Shown in pieces: positions 1 to 10,580 of a stretch of DNA of 64,000 nucleotides. Source of the DNA: Metellina segmentata (Eukaryota > Arthropoda > Arachnida > Araneae > Tetragnathidae); contig OX375873.1 of NCBI GenBank assembly GCA_947359465.1, positions 58,747,573 to 58,811,572 on the forward strand. The letters are read 5' to 3'. The notes beneath the pieces are model-generated. The model did not search any database. It had not been told where the DNA came from and saw only the letters and a program-made list of their open reading frames with translations. Numbering within the stretch: position 1 is the stretch's first letter; each line of letters opens with the position of its first letter. A program made the position numbers and the translations under genes.

Positions 1-923
1 CAATGCCGTGACAAAATACTTTCTTGAAAGCGGTGGTATATAAAACAAACTTTTTCCCGTCGATCAATTCTTCGCGAACATATGGGCAACATGAATTCTT
101 GCAGAAACGCATTCTCTAAAAGTGCATTTTTATTGATATAATTTCTGAACTAGTTGATTTTACGAAACTTGAAATTTAACACCATATGTGTAAAACCTTG
201 AAAATGGCAAAATATCCACAAATTTTTCAAAATTTACATAGGCATTTAATATGTCAGATCTTTGAAACCATCGCTTTTGTCAGACCTAATTTTTGTAAGA
301 TTTTCTTTTAGTTTGTTTTAAGAAACGCCTTGTTGTCTCAATATGTCATAAATTTGTTTCCGTTCCTGTAAGAAGCACTTATATAATTGTCTTTAATAGA
401 AGGTAATAATTGTGTGTTTAATCTATAATGCATTTAATTAAAAGTAATCAAGTGGTATTGTTTTCCTAGGTGCCTTATTATTTGTAAAACCCATTTTATA
501 CAATTATATAGCCCAATAAATTAAAAATTGGGAATACATACGTTTCAACAGACATTAGTGGTGAAATGCAAGCAATGCATTTAAACGTACAGAAATGTGG
601 AAAACCGTATTGAGTAATGTGAAAAGCTTTATTGAGCTACCTCAAAATGTTGCTCAAATTTAAACAGTCATTTTGTATCATATTGGCACAAAATTAGTTG
701 CTTAAATTTCACAGAATTGTATTATGATGAATAAGGACCATATTATACATATATTTAATTCCATTCTAATAAAATACTTTACTAGGATATGTTCTTGTGG
801 TACTAGTACCACAAGAACAGAATGTCTACAGTTTTATATGAATAATATCTATGCAGAGAAATCTTCTATGATTTACTGTCCCCACTTTTTTCCCTTCTCA
901 AATTTCTTCAAACATTAATGAAC
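1..923. other. AT-rich intron, no gene seen
   Basis: No exon, transposase or SINE is recognisable here. It is presumably intron, since the next feature downstream with coding character is an internal thrombospondin exon whose first codon is split. The one structured element is the 30-bp palindrome at 790-819. Confidence 0.6.
790..819. repeat. Perfect 30-bp palindrome
   Basis: The 15-base arm TGTTCTTGTGGTACT is followed directly by its exact reverse complement, with no spacer. It could form a cruciform or be a remnant of a foldback terminus. No flanking inverted repeat or target duplication is seen, so its origin is unknown. Confidence 0.9.
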
Positions 924-927
924 TTAA

Positions 928-1155
928 CCCTCCTAGTGTTTAATCTTTGCTTTGAAAACTGCACTATAGTGTGAGCATCTAGTGCAAAAACATATTCCAA
1001 TCTATCACCCTTTCTGAGCAAGAGACAATTTGTGTTTCCTATTTGGATTTTAATTTCATTGTAGTAATAAGGAAGTTCTGTCTCGACGATATACCTTGTC
1101 CTTGAATCACAATTTACCAAATCTTGTAGTATATATCTCGTTAAAAACTTGGAGG
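928..1155 (+). mobile_element. TTAA/CCCTCC palindromic MITE, copy 1
   Basis: The left end is TTAA followed by CCCTCCTAGTG. The right end is a degraded CTTGGAGGATAAA, where family members have CACCTGGAGGG followed by TTAA. Near the right end are decayed versions of the family palindrome (CTCGACGATATACCTTG and ATATATCTCGTT). The interior around 1020-1080 resembles 11650-11720 of copy 4, so these two belong to one longer subfamily. No coding capacity. The short minus-strand open frame here falls wholly inside the element and is fortuitous. Confidence 0.65.
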
Positions 1156-1186
1156 ATAAATATATTAGCTCCTATAAGATAAATAG

Positions 1187-1425
1187 AGGTCACGGTAGCC
1201 CGGTTGGAAGAGTAACGGATTTATCAATAGCAGGGTTCCGAGTTCGAATCCAATCGATGTCTTTAGTATACGAGAGTGTCTACTCCACGTTAAATCTGCC
1301 GTGGCTTCAAATATCCTCATGTTGGTGTGGTGTCGAAATTTGGAGAGTAAGGTACCATCTCAGGTGTGACCTCGTCATCTGACAGTGGCACAAAATTACG
1401 TGATGTTGTCTTTGGTAGGTATGTA
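1187..1425 (+). mobile_element. tRNA-derived SINE, family 1, copy a
   Basis: The head carries RNA polymerase III box A (TAGCCCGGTTGG) and box B (GTTCGAATC). The body then contains CTGCCGTGGCTTC, GGTGTGGTGTCGAAATTTGG and GTCATCTGACAGTGG, all shared with copies at 41229-41554, 53655-53960 and (minus) 16858-17115. The box spacing and promoter are inside the transcribed unit, as expected of a tRNA-derived SINE. It is diverged and lies 300 bp upstream of a thrombospondin exon. Confidence 0.8.
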
Positions 1426-1426
1426 T

Positions 1427-1580
1427 TTTAATTAACGTCGCACTCTAGTAACACAACGGGCTATTGGAGACAATCCAGGATCAAACCCGAACGGAAAGAT
1501 CTGAAGGGGTTCTAAAATCTTTCTCTTTGAGGTTTGATCCCGGAACATCGCCAATATCTCCAATGTGACGTTAATTCAAA
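1427..1580. repeat. Inverted pair of SINE family 1 tails
   Basis: The 3' tail motif of the SINE (ending GACGTTAATT on plus) occurs twice in opposite orientation, at about 1430-1485 and 1535-1575. The copies share the tail motifs for GGTTTGATCC, the short CAATA segment and the terminal GACGTTAATT. This makes an imperfect hairpin of about 55-bp arms. It is best read as a truncated, oppositely oriented SINE tail abutting copy a. Confidence 0.6.
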
Positions 1581-1721
1581 ATAGGAATACCGATTATTCT
1601 TCCAGATTACAATCCAGATCTCTGACTTTTGAGAACATTCACCAATGTCACGTTTCTTTTCCCTACCTATTCAATACCTACTTAAGATAAACAATTTACT
1701 TTTTTTTTTTGTAATTTTCAG

Positions 1722-1942
1722 ATGTGATATGCTACGACGTAGAGAATGGATACCGCTGTGGTCCCTGTCCTTCTGGTTTCAATGGCAACGGCCAGACGTG
1801 CAAACCAGCAAATCGCTGCGCAGAAAATCCATGTTGGCGCGGTATACAGTGCGTTAACATAGAAACCTCTCCAGGATATATATGTGGTCCTTGTCCCCCA
1901 GGTTTTTCCGGAAATGGAACGGCTTGCGAAGACATTGATGAA
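1722..1942 (+). CDS. Tsp: Thrombospondin internal exon (EGF-like 1 end and EGF-like 2)
   Basis: Secreted, calcium-binding matrix glycoprotein. The exon follows a T10 tract and TTTTCAG, and ends before GTAAGA. The first two bases finish a split codon (phase 1), then 73 codons run to a phase 0 end. The peptide begins VICYDVENGYRCGPCPSGF, the second half of one EGF-like module. A complete one follows (NRCAENPCWRGIQC, then CGPCPPGFSGNGTAC). It ends EDIDE, which joins CELARPC of the next exon to complete the DIDEC start of an EGF module. The CGPCPxGFxGNG pattern is the thrombospondin EGF signature. NGT is a candidate N-glycosylation site. The downstream intron is about 35 kb. The acceptor and donor were chosen because both keep the module reading frame. 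Confidence 0.93.
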
Positions 1943-2047
1943 GTAAGAATTTCTAAAGCATGTAGCTCTTGATAAAGTCGATTTTAATTTTCATACAAAG
2001 GATTTATTATAACCTTGTATTCTGAGCTAACTGCGCATATATAGAAA

Positions 2048-2205
2048 CCCTTCAAATGGTTTCGACGAGATATCTCGTCCATCAAGATCTGACTAATTTA
2101 ATGACGATATATCTCGTCATCAAGGTATGGTCAATGACGAGATAAAGATCTTGTCAGTTTTCTTCTTTCGACAAGATATATCATCCATTAAGATCTGGTA
2201 AGTTT
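2048..2205 (+). mobile_element. TTAA/CCCTYC palindromic MITE, copy 2 (3' truncated)
   Basis: It starts CCCTTCAAATGGTTTCG and runs directly into a perfect GACGAGATATCTCGTC followed by CATCAAGATCTG, then two further diverged palindrome units (around 2105 and 2135). The flanking tetramer is AGAA, not TTAA, and I could not find the right terminus, so this copy is damaged. Confidence 0.65.
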
Positions 2206-2649
2206 AGCTAAGAACAAGGCACATCTTCGAGACAACATGGGGAACACAAGCACCAGGATAGTTAATAATGACAACTGAGCGATTTTGTGTTTCACGAAGT
2301 ATCTTTTTTTACATAATTAAACACAAGTAGCATAGTTGCCTGACTGTTTTTATACGTGATATGTTCTTTAAATTTACACATTTAAGAAATGAAGAATGTA
2401 ACTTTGGTTAACGCTATTTCTAAGTGATGTTGTTTTGTTTTATTGATGCCTGATCACCCCGCCATACGCACACACTGATGCGTATGCATAGTATATTCCA
2501 TTTAAGTTGGAGGTGATACTCATCTGTTTGCAAGAAGGATTCTAGCTTACAGCATTGTTAAATTTTAACTTTATTTTAAAACAGTTTGATCAAGAATCTC
2601 TTACTTAAGTTGCGATCTTTTCGCATCAAGAATAACTACGTTTGATATA

Positions 2650-3542
2650 CACAGTCCAGTCAAATTAATGTTACCAACACCTACTTTCGACGTCAACGTG
2701 AAATAGCCAATCACAAAAGGCAGGTGGCAGCACCTTGCAGTGGAGTGTATATAAAGGATGTCCTAGGGCATCGGAAAGCATTTCAATCGTTGGCGTAATG
2801 CAGAAACGTAGCGATTTATCCGACGTCCAAAAGGGCATGATTAGCTTTCGGGCCAAGGGTGGAAGCATTTCGAAAACGGCTAATTTTGTGAACTGTTCGC
2901 GTGCCACCGTGGTAAAAGTATACTGTGCATGGCAAAATGGCACTATCCAAAATCAGCGGCGTGGCACATGTGATGCACCACGGACTATAGATGACAGAGG
3001 CGAACGAAGGCTACGGAGATGCGTTCGGGCGAATAGACGTGAAACTGTTGAGCAACTGACCGCCCAGATGAACCAGGGGGCTACCAAGAGTGTATCCTCA
3101 ACAAAGGTTCAGCGAACGTTGCTGCGCATGTGCCTCCGCAGCAGACGCCTGGTTAATGCAACTATACTGACTGCCGTTCATCGGAAACGAAGGCTGAAAT
3201 TTGCACGCCAGTACAGCAACTGGACGTCCACAGAGTGGCGACAGGTGGCTTTTTCCGATGAATCACGTTTTATGCTCCATCGGACAGATGGACGTTGGCG
3301 TATACGGCGTGAAACGTCTGAAAGCAAAACCCTGCAACAATTGCCGGAAGAATCCAGGCTGGAGGAGGGAGGTAATCTAGAGCAGCTGGCCATGGCACTG
3401 GAGTCGGCATGGCTCAACATCCCAGTGAACACCTTCAGAAACTTAATTGACTCTCTTCCTACACGTCTCGCAGCGGTCCGCTCTGCCAAAGGTGGTTATT
3501 CTGGCTTTTGACAGGTGGTCACATTAATGTAACTGGACTGTG
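2650..3542 (+). mobile_element. Tc1-type DNA transposon with internal deletion
   Basis: Inverted termini CACAGTCCAGTCAAATTAAT (left) and CACAGTCCAGTTACATTAAT (right, reverse complement) are flanked on both sides by TA (2648-2649, 3543-3544), the Tc1/mariner target duplication. At 893 bp the element is about half the length of a complete Tc1 element. The missing part is the middle of the transposase gene (see 2798-3511), while both ends are preserved. This is the structure of a deletion derivative that could be moved in trans. Confidence 0.9.
2798..3511 (+). pseudogene. Tc1 transposase, in-frame internal deletion (non-catalytic)
   Basis: An uninterrupted 237-codon frame. I start it at MQKRSDLSDVQKG rather than the earlier in-frame ATG at 2735, because family members begin here. 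Residues 1-55 form the first helix-turn-helix (SKTANFVNCSRATVVKVYCAW) and about 60-130 the second DNA-binding half. The first catalytic Asp is present in the FSDESRF motif near residue 160. The sequence then jumps to the family C-terminus (LIDSLPTRLAAVRSAKGG). The second Asp block (QxDNAxPH) and the SPDxNxIExxWD glutamate block are gone, so it cannot cut or join DNA. The joint keeps frame, so a DNA-binding protein lacking catalysis could be made. Whether it is expressed is unknown. Confidence 0.85.
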
Positions 3543-3740
3543 TATAATTCAGAGATAAAGATCTTTTACTAGATTATGCAAAGAGATGTAGCCTGCATAA
3601 GAAGTATTTGATTCCAAAGCAAATTGTAAAATTTATAAAAATATCGAAAGTGTTTAAAAAAGGGATTTTTTTATCTACCTAAATTATTTGTGAAAGAGAA
3701 AAGTGATTATTCTCGGGTCACTTTCAATCTACAGTTAATC

Positions 3741-3775
3741 AATTCAACCCGAGCAACTCCGGGTAATTCTTCTGG
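3741..3775 (+). mobile_element. Helitron-like 3' terminus, group A
   Basis: AATTCAACCCGAGC is followed by a short loop and CCGGGT (ACCC/GGGT hairpin), then AATTCTT and CTGG, then T. A hairpin about 10 nt upstream of CTRR, with insertion before T, is the Helitron 3' end. The same terminus recurs at 15677 and 35584. I cannot place the 5' end of this copy. Confidence 0.6.
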
Positions 3776-3784
3776 TAATATATA

Positions 3785-5285
3785 CGGAAAGTTCTAGATG
3801 CTTTAATCGAGTTTACAATCTTTCGATTGGGTAGTTTATTTTTTATTCATTCGGTTGAAACTTCTTTCAACAAATACAACAGTATTTAAGCAGTTAACTT
3901 TTATTTTTAAGACATATACTCTCGATTTTTTTTTCAAATCTACTTCTTCAATAAAGAAGCACACCTTATTAGAAAGTTCTCTTGTTCGTTCATGGTTGTT
4001 TCGAAAAAAAATTTTTAAATTTGAATAACTTTACCATGTAAATTTATTTAGCAAACCAGGCATGTTTAACTTACTGGGCATTGCATCTGAGCCCCTACAT
4101 CTTGTAGTCACTAATGCTTATGCTAATTAGTTTTATGAATATGGACAATCTGAGACGGCTTAGTCAAAATCTTTCCATTAATCAATATGCTGTCAACGCT
4201 TATGGAAATTTCACGACCAGACTACCACAATGCCTAAGTCCCATCGATTCAATTCTGACTTTTCTGAGTAGCGAGTAAAAGGGTTAGAAGTTAGAGTTAC
4301 ATAAAACACACGAGGGATTAGGACTGACGATCGAATCTTAAAATAGTCTTGATTCGAACCTTCAATTTCTTCAAGCGACTATCTTTTGTATGTATCTATG
4401 TGCTGTATCTATGACGTATTGTTCGGTAAAGTTCAAAAACTTATTTAATAAGTAATATAGAACTAAATATCCCTCTCATATCCTCTGCAATAGATAAATC
4501 TATGAATGGCATGCATTAAAACTAAACGGAATTGCAATACAAGATTTAATGTATTTCTCGCGACATCGTGAATTAGTTTTGGTGTCAATCCAGTTTTGAG
4601 GTGATTTTGGAGCATTAAGACATGAGGTGCATTAAAGGGAAATAATTTAACGATAGTTTATAACTGTGCTTGAAACTTTCAAACGTTTTGACTGGCATGT
4701 CTTTTTTATCTGTAAATTTATGTTTTGACAAAGACCGGAACTAAAACAAAATTGGGAAATAAACTTACAAATCCGAAATTCCATTCACTTAAAACCCATT
4801 TGTAACAGAAACAAACCTACTATTTTTCGCCTACTATATACCTGGAAACTAGATTTGTTTAATCTATAAATACATTCACTAACATACGTGACAGAAGAAA
4901 TCGACATTTGTTTATTATCGAATAGCAACAGCGGATATAAACAATGTAAAATCAACCGAAACGGGATTGATTCGCCAATTTTGCCCCTTTGATTAATTCT
5001 ACCTGTTTGAGGTATGGAGCTGCATGATATTGTTAAAAAAAATCTTTAAATTTTTCTTTTTTCCATGCATTTTAGTGCAAATAAGGAATAACACGGTTAA
5101 AATCAGAAGAAATACTATGTTGCATACCTTTGTATAATTTTATTTCATTTAGAGATGTATTTATTTGAATATGGATTGTGACATCGTGTGAAACTCCGTT
5201 GTGCTTGGACCTTTAGGAAGGGTTACTTGCAGGGCAGGTGCCCATTCCTTTGTGTCATCGGAATACCGAATGTATTCTGATTGGT
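3785..5285. other. Intron, nothing recognised
   Basis: AT-rich sequence on either side of moderately complex stretches (4060-4400). No exon, terminal repeat, tRNA-like head or transposase similarity was found by eye. Confidence 0.5.
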
Positions 5286-5289
5286 TATA

Positions 5290-6693
5290 CACTCCATAAC
5301 AAAAAAATCGACGCACCAAGAAGGAGTTGTCCGATGGAGACAAAAATTGGTGAATAAGAAAATTATGTACAGAATAGAAAATGATTAAAATTTCAGAACA
5401 ATTGAATGATTTATTTCAGAGTTACAGTAACGAGCTCAATAAGGTGTTGACCCGCATCTAGCCTGGATGCAAGCTGCCACACGGCGTGCCATAGACCGAT
5501 AAAGCTCCCGGATGGTCTAATGCTGTATTTCTTGCCAAATTTGCTCCAATTGTCGGACTACGTCATCAACATTCCCTACCAGATGCAGTCGCCTTCCCAT
5601 CATATCCCAGACATGCTCGATGGGAGAGAGATCTGATGATCTGGCTGGCCAAGGAAGTGTTTGACAAGCTTGAAGACAGTTCATAGCAACACGTGCCGTA
5701 TGTGGTCTGGCATTGTCTTGCTGAAAAATAAGCCCAGGGTACTGCGAAAGGAACGGTAGCAAAACAGGTCTCAGAATGTCGTCAACGTACCGCTGTGTAG
5801 TAAGTGTACCTCTAATGACGACCAAAGGGGTCCGGCTATCAAGGGAATTGGCACCCCAGTCCATAACTCCTTGTTGAGAGCTCGTGTGACGTGAAATAGT
5901 GAAAGCAGGATCGGCACGCTGCCCTGGGCGTCTGCAGACGCGTCTTCGATGATCGTCGGGACACAGTTGGAAGCGGGATTCGTCGCTAAAGACTATACCT
6001 CCTCAGTCAACATCATTCCAGACTGTTCGAGCCAAGCACCACTGTAATCTGGCTCGACAGTGTGCAGGCGTGAATGGCAGCTGGCGTAACGGTCGGTACG
6101 AGCGTAGATTTCGCTCTCTCAGCCGTCTGTGAATGGTCATGGTGGACACTCGTGTGTGTGTCGCACGACTGATGGTTGATAGCAATGAATCAGGCGCTGT
6201 GACGGCTGATCTGACAATCACTCTGTCCTAGCATTCTGTTGTGGCCCTACGTCAACCGCTACCATCATGACGCTGAAATTTGCCTTTGTCCACCCACTCT
6301 TGCCAGCATCTTCTAATCGCCGCATCGCTTCGACTCACATAACGAGTGATTCTTCGATTTGCCCAACCTGCCTCTTTCAATCCAATGATACGACCTCTTT
6401 CAAACTCTGAAAGTTGCTCGTAATGAGCTCGAATCCTACGGCGAGCCATTTTTTCAGTCGTTAAAAGGTATCCTAAATCGCAATGCTGCAAACATTTTTA
6501 ACAATAGTTCAAGAACAACTCCTTATATACATCTGCTGGATGCGCAGTTCCGATGCGTTGGAGATCGCTGTATTCATTCATTGGACACCAAATTTTAATA
6601 ATTTGCATATTTGGTCAAAACATTTTTGCATACGAAATTTCAAAGCAATCGGATGATTCCTTCTTGGTGCGTCGATTTTCTTGTTATAGAGTG
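5290..6693 (-). mobile_element. Tc1-type transposon, near full length, inactivated
   Basis: The termini match over about 45 bp and share CGACGCACCAAGAAGGA (left 5310-5326, right as reverse complement around 6660-6675). Both sides are flanked by TA (5288-5289, 6694-6695). The length of 1.4 kb fits a complete Tc1 element with one intronless transposase gene on the minus strand. The coding region is broken (see 5450-6449). It sits in the same 35-kb thrombospondin intron as the other Tc1 copies but belongs to a different family from 2650-3542. Confidence 0.92.
5450..6449 (-). pseudogene. Tc1 transposase pseudogene (DD34E type)
   Basis: Read on minus in pieces. An N-terminal paired-like DNA-binding part starts MARRRIRAHYEQLSEFERG (6449), with RRCWQEWVDKGKFQRHDGSG. 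Then come RSAVTAPDSLLSTISRATHTR and RRLRERNLRSYRPLRQLPFT. Catalytic motifs follow: FSDESRFQL (first D, about 5985), IFQQDNARPHTARVA (second D, about 5720) and SSDLSPIEHVWDMMG (E, about 5615). The C-terminus SMARRVAACIQA lies at about 5480. All three acidic residues survive. The frame is interrupted near 6250, by a stop just before the FSDES block (6001-6003), and by a stop after WQEIQH (5514-5516). The overall order and length are those of a complete gene, so decay is by point lesions and small indels. Confidence 0.9.
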
Positions 6694-6695
6694 TA

Positions 6696-7085
6696 TTTTG
6701 GCGCCAGCTGCTGTTCTTGCGTCGCTCGCTTTACAACGAATTGAGAAGAGCAGGTGAAAATAGAGCATCCTATGCAGGTGGTGTTCGTCCAGATGCTCTC
6801 TGATTGGGCCGTTGTGTTATTTTTTGACTTCGGCGAAGCACGTTGGAAACGAAGATTAGAGATAGGGAGATAGTCAGAGCAACGGGTGAGGTTGGTTCCC
6901 CGCGCTGGCCTGCGAGATACATACTTTGATGTATGGGAATATGTTAATGCGTGATGATGTTAATGAGATAACGTAAATAGTGTATATATTCTTAGTGTTC
7001 TTGAAATAATAAGAGCTTAATTATCTTAGCAGTTGTTTGTCTTCTCCTTGCGTACTATTCGTACTGTTTTCTCGCTACCATTTTG
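6696..7085 (+). mobile_element. Possible solo or truncated LTR
   Basis: From TGTATTTTGGCGCC to about TCTCGCTACCA there is a 390-bp block that is richer in GC at its start. It has GAAATAATAAGAGC near the end (a possible polyadenylation signal), and is followed by TTTTGGGGCGACGGC, which resembles the start of a retroelement leader with a TGG primer-site beginning. No second LTR, target duplication or gag/pol remnant was found, so this is a weak call. Confidence 0.3.
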
Positions 7086-7089
7086 GGGC

Positions 7090-8640
7090 GACGGCACCAC
7101 AGTATACTATATTCATTATAAATGGATTGCAATAGGATATGGGAGTAACACCAGTATGGGAGTAACAGTAGGAAAGGGGAGTAACAACACCTTGTTGACA
7201 GTTGATATAATCCAAAGAAAGTTACGCGCAGATGCTATGTGTGGGTCAGTTTATATTAAAACACTAGTAAACAAAACTAAATGCTCAGACATATTTTTTG
7301 AGGATTTTATTTCATTTAGAGGTTACAAGGAATACAGATACTGTTACAAATGCATTGAAATAAGGTATGAAATGTGAGCAACGACCAACTATAGCTATAA
7401 GTAGTAATTAGAAAACAGCGTAGAAACAATGCCAGGATATGCTTGTATATTAATAAACCATAATAAAATGTTATATACTTATACATAAGCTATTACCTTT
7501 ATATCCCTATTCAACCACAGAGCTAGATTTGTCGATGTTGTTGGCTGATTGAACGTAGGTAAATGTCCGAGAGGTTATCTCTCAAGCTAAATGTAGTAGG
7601 TGGTGGTACTAATTTTTGTGGTGAATGTGTTTTCTATACATATATGCCGAATGTGATGTCCTGTAACTTGGCTCGTTTGTAGAGTACGATTTCAGCAAGC
7701 GATCGATAGAATATGCCATCATTAAAATAAGTAGTTTTAGATTATGTACCACTAATACAATACTCTCTCTCTCTCATATACACACTGGGATATTATCTTT
7801 ATTAACATTATGTTAAGAGGTATCATCCTAGATAATTGAAATTGATTTTTCACCTTTTTGATGGTATAAGCTGTAAAGTATCTGTAAATTGACTTTTCTG
7901 CTTTTCTAAACATTATACTTCAGAAATTACATAAAGAATTAAAGAAATACTTTCATGGATCCTTATCCAACTCCTTCCCAACCTAAAATTGCAATCACTG
8001 AGTATCAGAGTAAGAACAGGCGGATACAGGTTTGTCGTAACGAAACTTCTTAATCAAAATTTACATTTTTCATAACCATCTCTGTATCACGAAATGAATT
8101 CTTCGTGTAACGTGTAGCTTGCGAAGAACGGATTATGTTTGAATATTAAATGTTTATTTCAAAGTGATTTCTTTGAAATAATGTGAGCTTTTATTAAAAT
8201 AAGAAGAATATGCACGAAAATTGTTAGAGTATAATTCAATGTCACCCTCCTTTCGTTATTTTACTCGCAAGACCTGAAGCAATGTTTAATTTGAAATTTC
8301 ATTTTCTCGAATCCAAATCAGAAATAAACTTTTTTTAATACTTGGATTCCTAATAATTTTATTCTGAGGCATATCTAAATGAATTATATAAGCAATTGAT
8401 ATGAACTCGTATGGTTGATTTGACAACTCTAAAAACTGGGGGTGATTTTTCCTGACTGTCACTGGGTATCGTCTGAGTATCACTGAGTATGTCACTGTAT
8501 ATCAACTTCGTATTCTTAGAATGTTTTCATTCTTTTCCGAGTTTGTTTTGGGAGGAGAATTTTTGAAAGCCAATTTTCTCACCTCATACATTTTTGCAAT
8601 TTCAAAATATATATGTATACCTTCATCGCTCAAGAAACTA
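7090..8640. other. Intron with short simple repeats only
   Basis: Contains three decayed GGGAGTAACA units (7141-7190) and a short CT run (7763-7775). No exon or transposon was recognised. Confidence 0.5.
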
Positions 8641-8647
8641 TTCTTAA

Positions 8648-8847
8648 CCCTCCAAATGGTTTTGACGATATATCTCGTTCATCAATAACTGATCAACTTT
8701 GCTTACGGCGAGGTATCTCGTCATCAAGATATTGCCGACTTTTTATGATGACGCGATCAAAACCTGGTCAGTTTTATCCAATGGCTAGATATCTCGTCTA
8801 CCAAGGCCTGGTCAGTTTTATTAATGTCAAGAAAACCACCTGGATGA
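8648..8847 (+). mobile_element. TTAA/CCCTCC palindromic MITE, copy 3 (short, both ends)
   Basis: A 200-bp copy with both ends. TTAA (8644-8647) is followed by CCCTCCAAATGG, and CCACCTGGATGA is followed by TTAA (8848-8851). The inside has four decayed palindrome units (ACGATATATCTCG, GGCGAGGTATCTCG and others) separated by CATCAAGATATTG and CTGGTCAGTTTTAT type spacers. This is the clearest short, unexpanded member. Confidence 0.8.
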
Positions 8848-8898
8848 TTAATGAAATACCAAATCTAATTTTGTATACATGTTACCGTTAAGGCTCGA

Positions 8899-9263
8899 AA
8901 GCCGTTAATGTTCACATTATATAGCTGATCTGCAGATTAACTGATCTGCTCAGTTAACGTGCGGAATCAAGAGTTTTCTGCATTTTATCTAGGTAATGTG
9001 CACATTAACGGCTTCCGTATCGTTAAAGTTCAAAAGTTTGTTTCTCTCATTTCCTTTCCCTACACCTTCCCTCTCTCCCTCCACAGTGACTGCAAATCTA
9101 AATGAACCACAAATAGGTGTGCTTGACGCAAAAACCAATTGCTATGTAATTCAAAATGTCACCAATCAAAGTCACCAAAGTGTCACTTAAACGGATCCCC
9201 CTAGTTAATCTGCACATCACCTAGATAATCTGTAGAATAACTGATTACTGCACTTTAGCGGCA
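8899..9263. mobile_element. Candidate MITE with subterminal repeats
   Basis: The left end (GCCGTTAATGTTCACATTA) and the right end (reverse complement GCCGCTAAAGTGCAGTAATC) are imperfect inverted repeats. Motifs such as CAGATTAACTGATCTGC and GTGCACATTAACGG are repeated inside both ends in both orientations. No clear target duplication was found. Confidence 0.4.
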
Positions 9264-9269
9264 ACAGAT

Positions 9270-9915
9270 ATATGATCTTAAAAGTGTATATTAAAACTTT
9301 TAAAATGAATAACTCTAACTAAACGCTGAAGATAATTAGTTAAAAATCGTCGAACTGGAGCAACATAATGGACTACATTGAACACTGAAATTTGAAAAAA
9401 TAATCAATCTAATGCAACGTATTGTAGAAAAAAAAACGAAGAATAGGTTGTACACATTAATAGTTCTTATATCAGTTTTTGATTTTCTTGAGAAATTCTG
9501 TGTTTGGTGTCTACTATAATATCTGCCTGGAATATTCCAAAATGCCATTTTCTAAATATTTGATGCCATAAAAGTATACGTCACCATTTTCTTGACTTTC
9601 GAAAGAAAACCTTTATGTTACGTGATTCATACGCGAAGAAAATTCCGCACAAAGCGAGGCTTTTCGGGATACAGTTAGAACCTAAAATTCCAAATCACGA
9701 CTAGAAACCCTCAACGAATCCAAAATCGCCACAACGAATTAGGAGACCCCACCAATTGAATATTTCGGTAACGAAAGTTTTACGTTTCTTGTGGTCGTTA
9801 TATCTATCATTAGCATTTGAGCAAAATAACTGTAGGAGTTTTCTCAATTGGATGTCATATCTCAAGGAGTCGTTAAATCGAAGATCGTTATCAGCTAAGT
9901 CTCTTGTAATATATT
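9270..9915. other. Intron, nothing recognised
   Basis: AT-rich, no coding motifs or terminal repeats seen. Confidence 0.5.
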
Positions 9916-9925
9916 TACAGGGTAT

Positions 9926-10156
9926 CCATAAAGTCTTTATACAATTAAAAAGCCATAAAGTCTCTATACAATTAAAAAGCCATAAAGTCTCTATACAATT
10001 AAATAGACATAACCATTCCATAATCCATAAAGTCTTTATACAATTAAAAAGCCATAAAGTCTCTATACAATTAAAAAGCCATAAAGTCTCTATACAATTA
10101 AAAAGCCATAAAGTCTCTATACAATTAAATAGACATAACCATAAAGTCTCTATACA
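9926..10156 (+). repeat. 27-bp minisatellite derived from a transposon terminus
   Basis: Unit CATAAAGTCTCTATACAATT plus AAAAAGC, about eight copies. One block of three to four units is duplicated, separated by a variant AAATAGACATAACCATTCC. The first unit is the transposon terminus itself, so the array grew out of the inverted repeat. Because 27 is a multiple of three, the array is open in both directions (HKVSIQLKS on plus, LFNCIETLW on minus), which creates artefactual open frames. Confidence 0.9.
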
Positions 10157-10267
10157 AAAACTTATTACAATGGCAAATGAAAATACAGATAAGTTGAAAT
10201 TATGGCAAAATGAGACGTATATAATTAATTTTTATTCCTCATTTAATACACTTCTATATGGGCATCA

Positions 10268-10445
10268 TTAATTTGCACGAAGCCCATCTACATGGTACTC
10301 AATTTCTTGCCATGTTCGCTGTATCATACCCTCATCAATGGTTGCAATGTCATACACGATATCTTAAACGTAGCCCCATACAAGAAAGTCAAGGGGAGTG
10401 ATATCTGGTGAATGAGGTGGCCAGAGAATAGGGCCCCACTTACAA
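10268..10445 (-). pseudogene. Mariner-type transposase C-terminal remnant
   Basis: Minus-strand reading gives ILWPPHSPDITPLDFLVWGY, then V, a stop, DIVYDIATIDEG and IQRTWQEIEYHVDGLRAN. The PPHSPDxTPLDFLxWG motif contains the third catalytic acidic position of this transposase type, and TWQEIEYRxDxLRA is the usual C-terminal helix. One in-frame stop follows GYV. The catalytic N-terminal parts are absent. Confidence 0.8.
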
Positions 10446-10580
10446 TTCACCGGTATGAAAATATTTCATTTAGGAACACACGAACATGCAGTCTCCAACG
10501 TGGTGGTGTTTCGAACAAAGGTACGGGATTTCACTAATCTAATGCAGATGATCACTTATGCCATTCCCACCATTGATTGT

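Noticed and set aside
1732..1935. Minus-strand open frame opposite the first thrombospondin exon
   Set aside because: It is a shadow of the plus-strand EGF exon, which has splice sites and cysteine spacing.
6696..7085. Complete LTR retrotransposon
   Set aside because: Only one LTR-like block and no gag/pol. Kept only as a weak solo-LTR candidate.
9756..10271. 171-codon open frame
   Set aside because: It runs through a 27-bp minisatellite whose length is a multiple of three, and it is open on both strands. The rest is transposon and flank.
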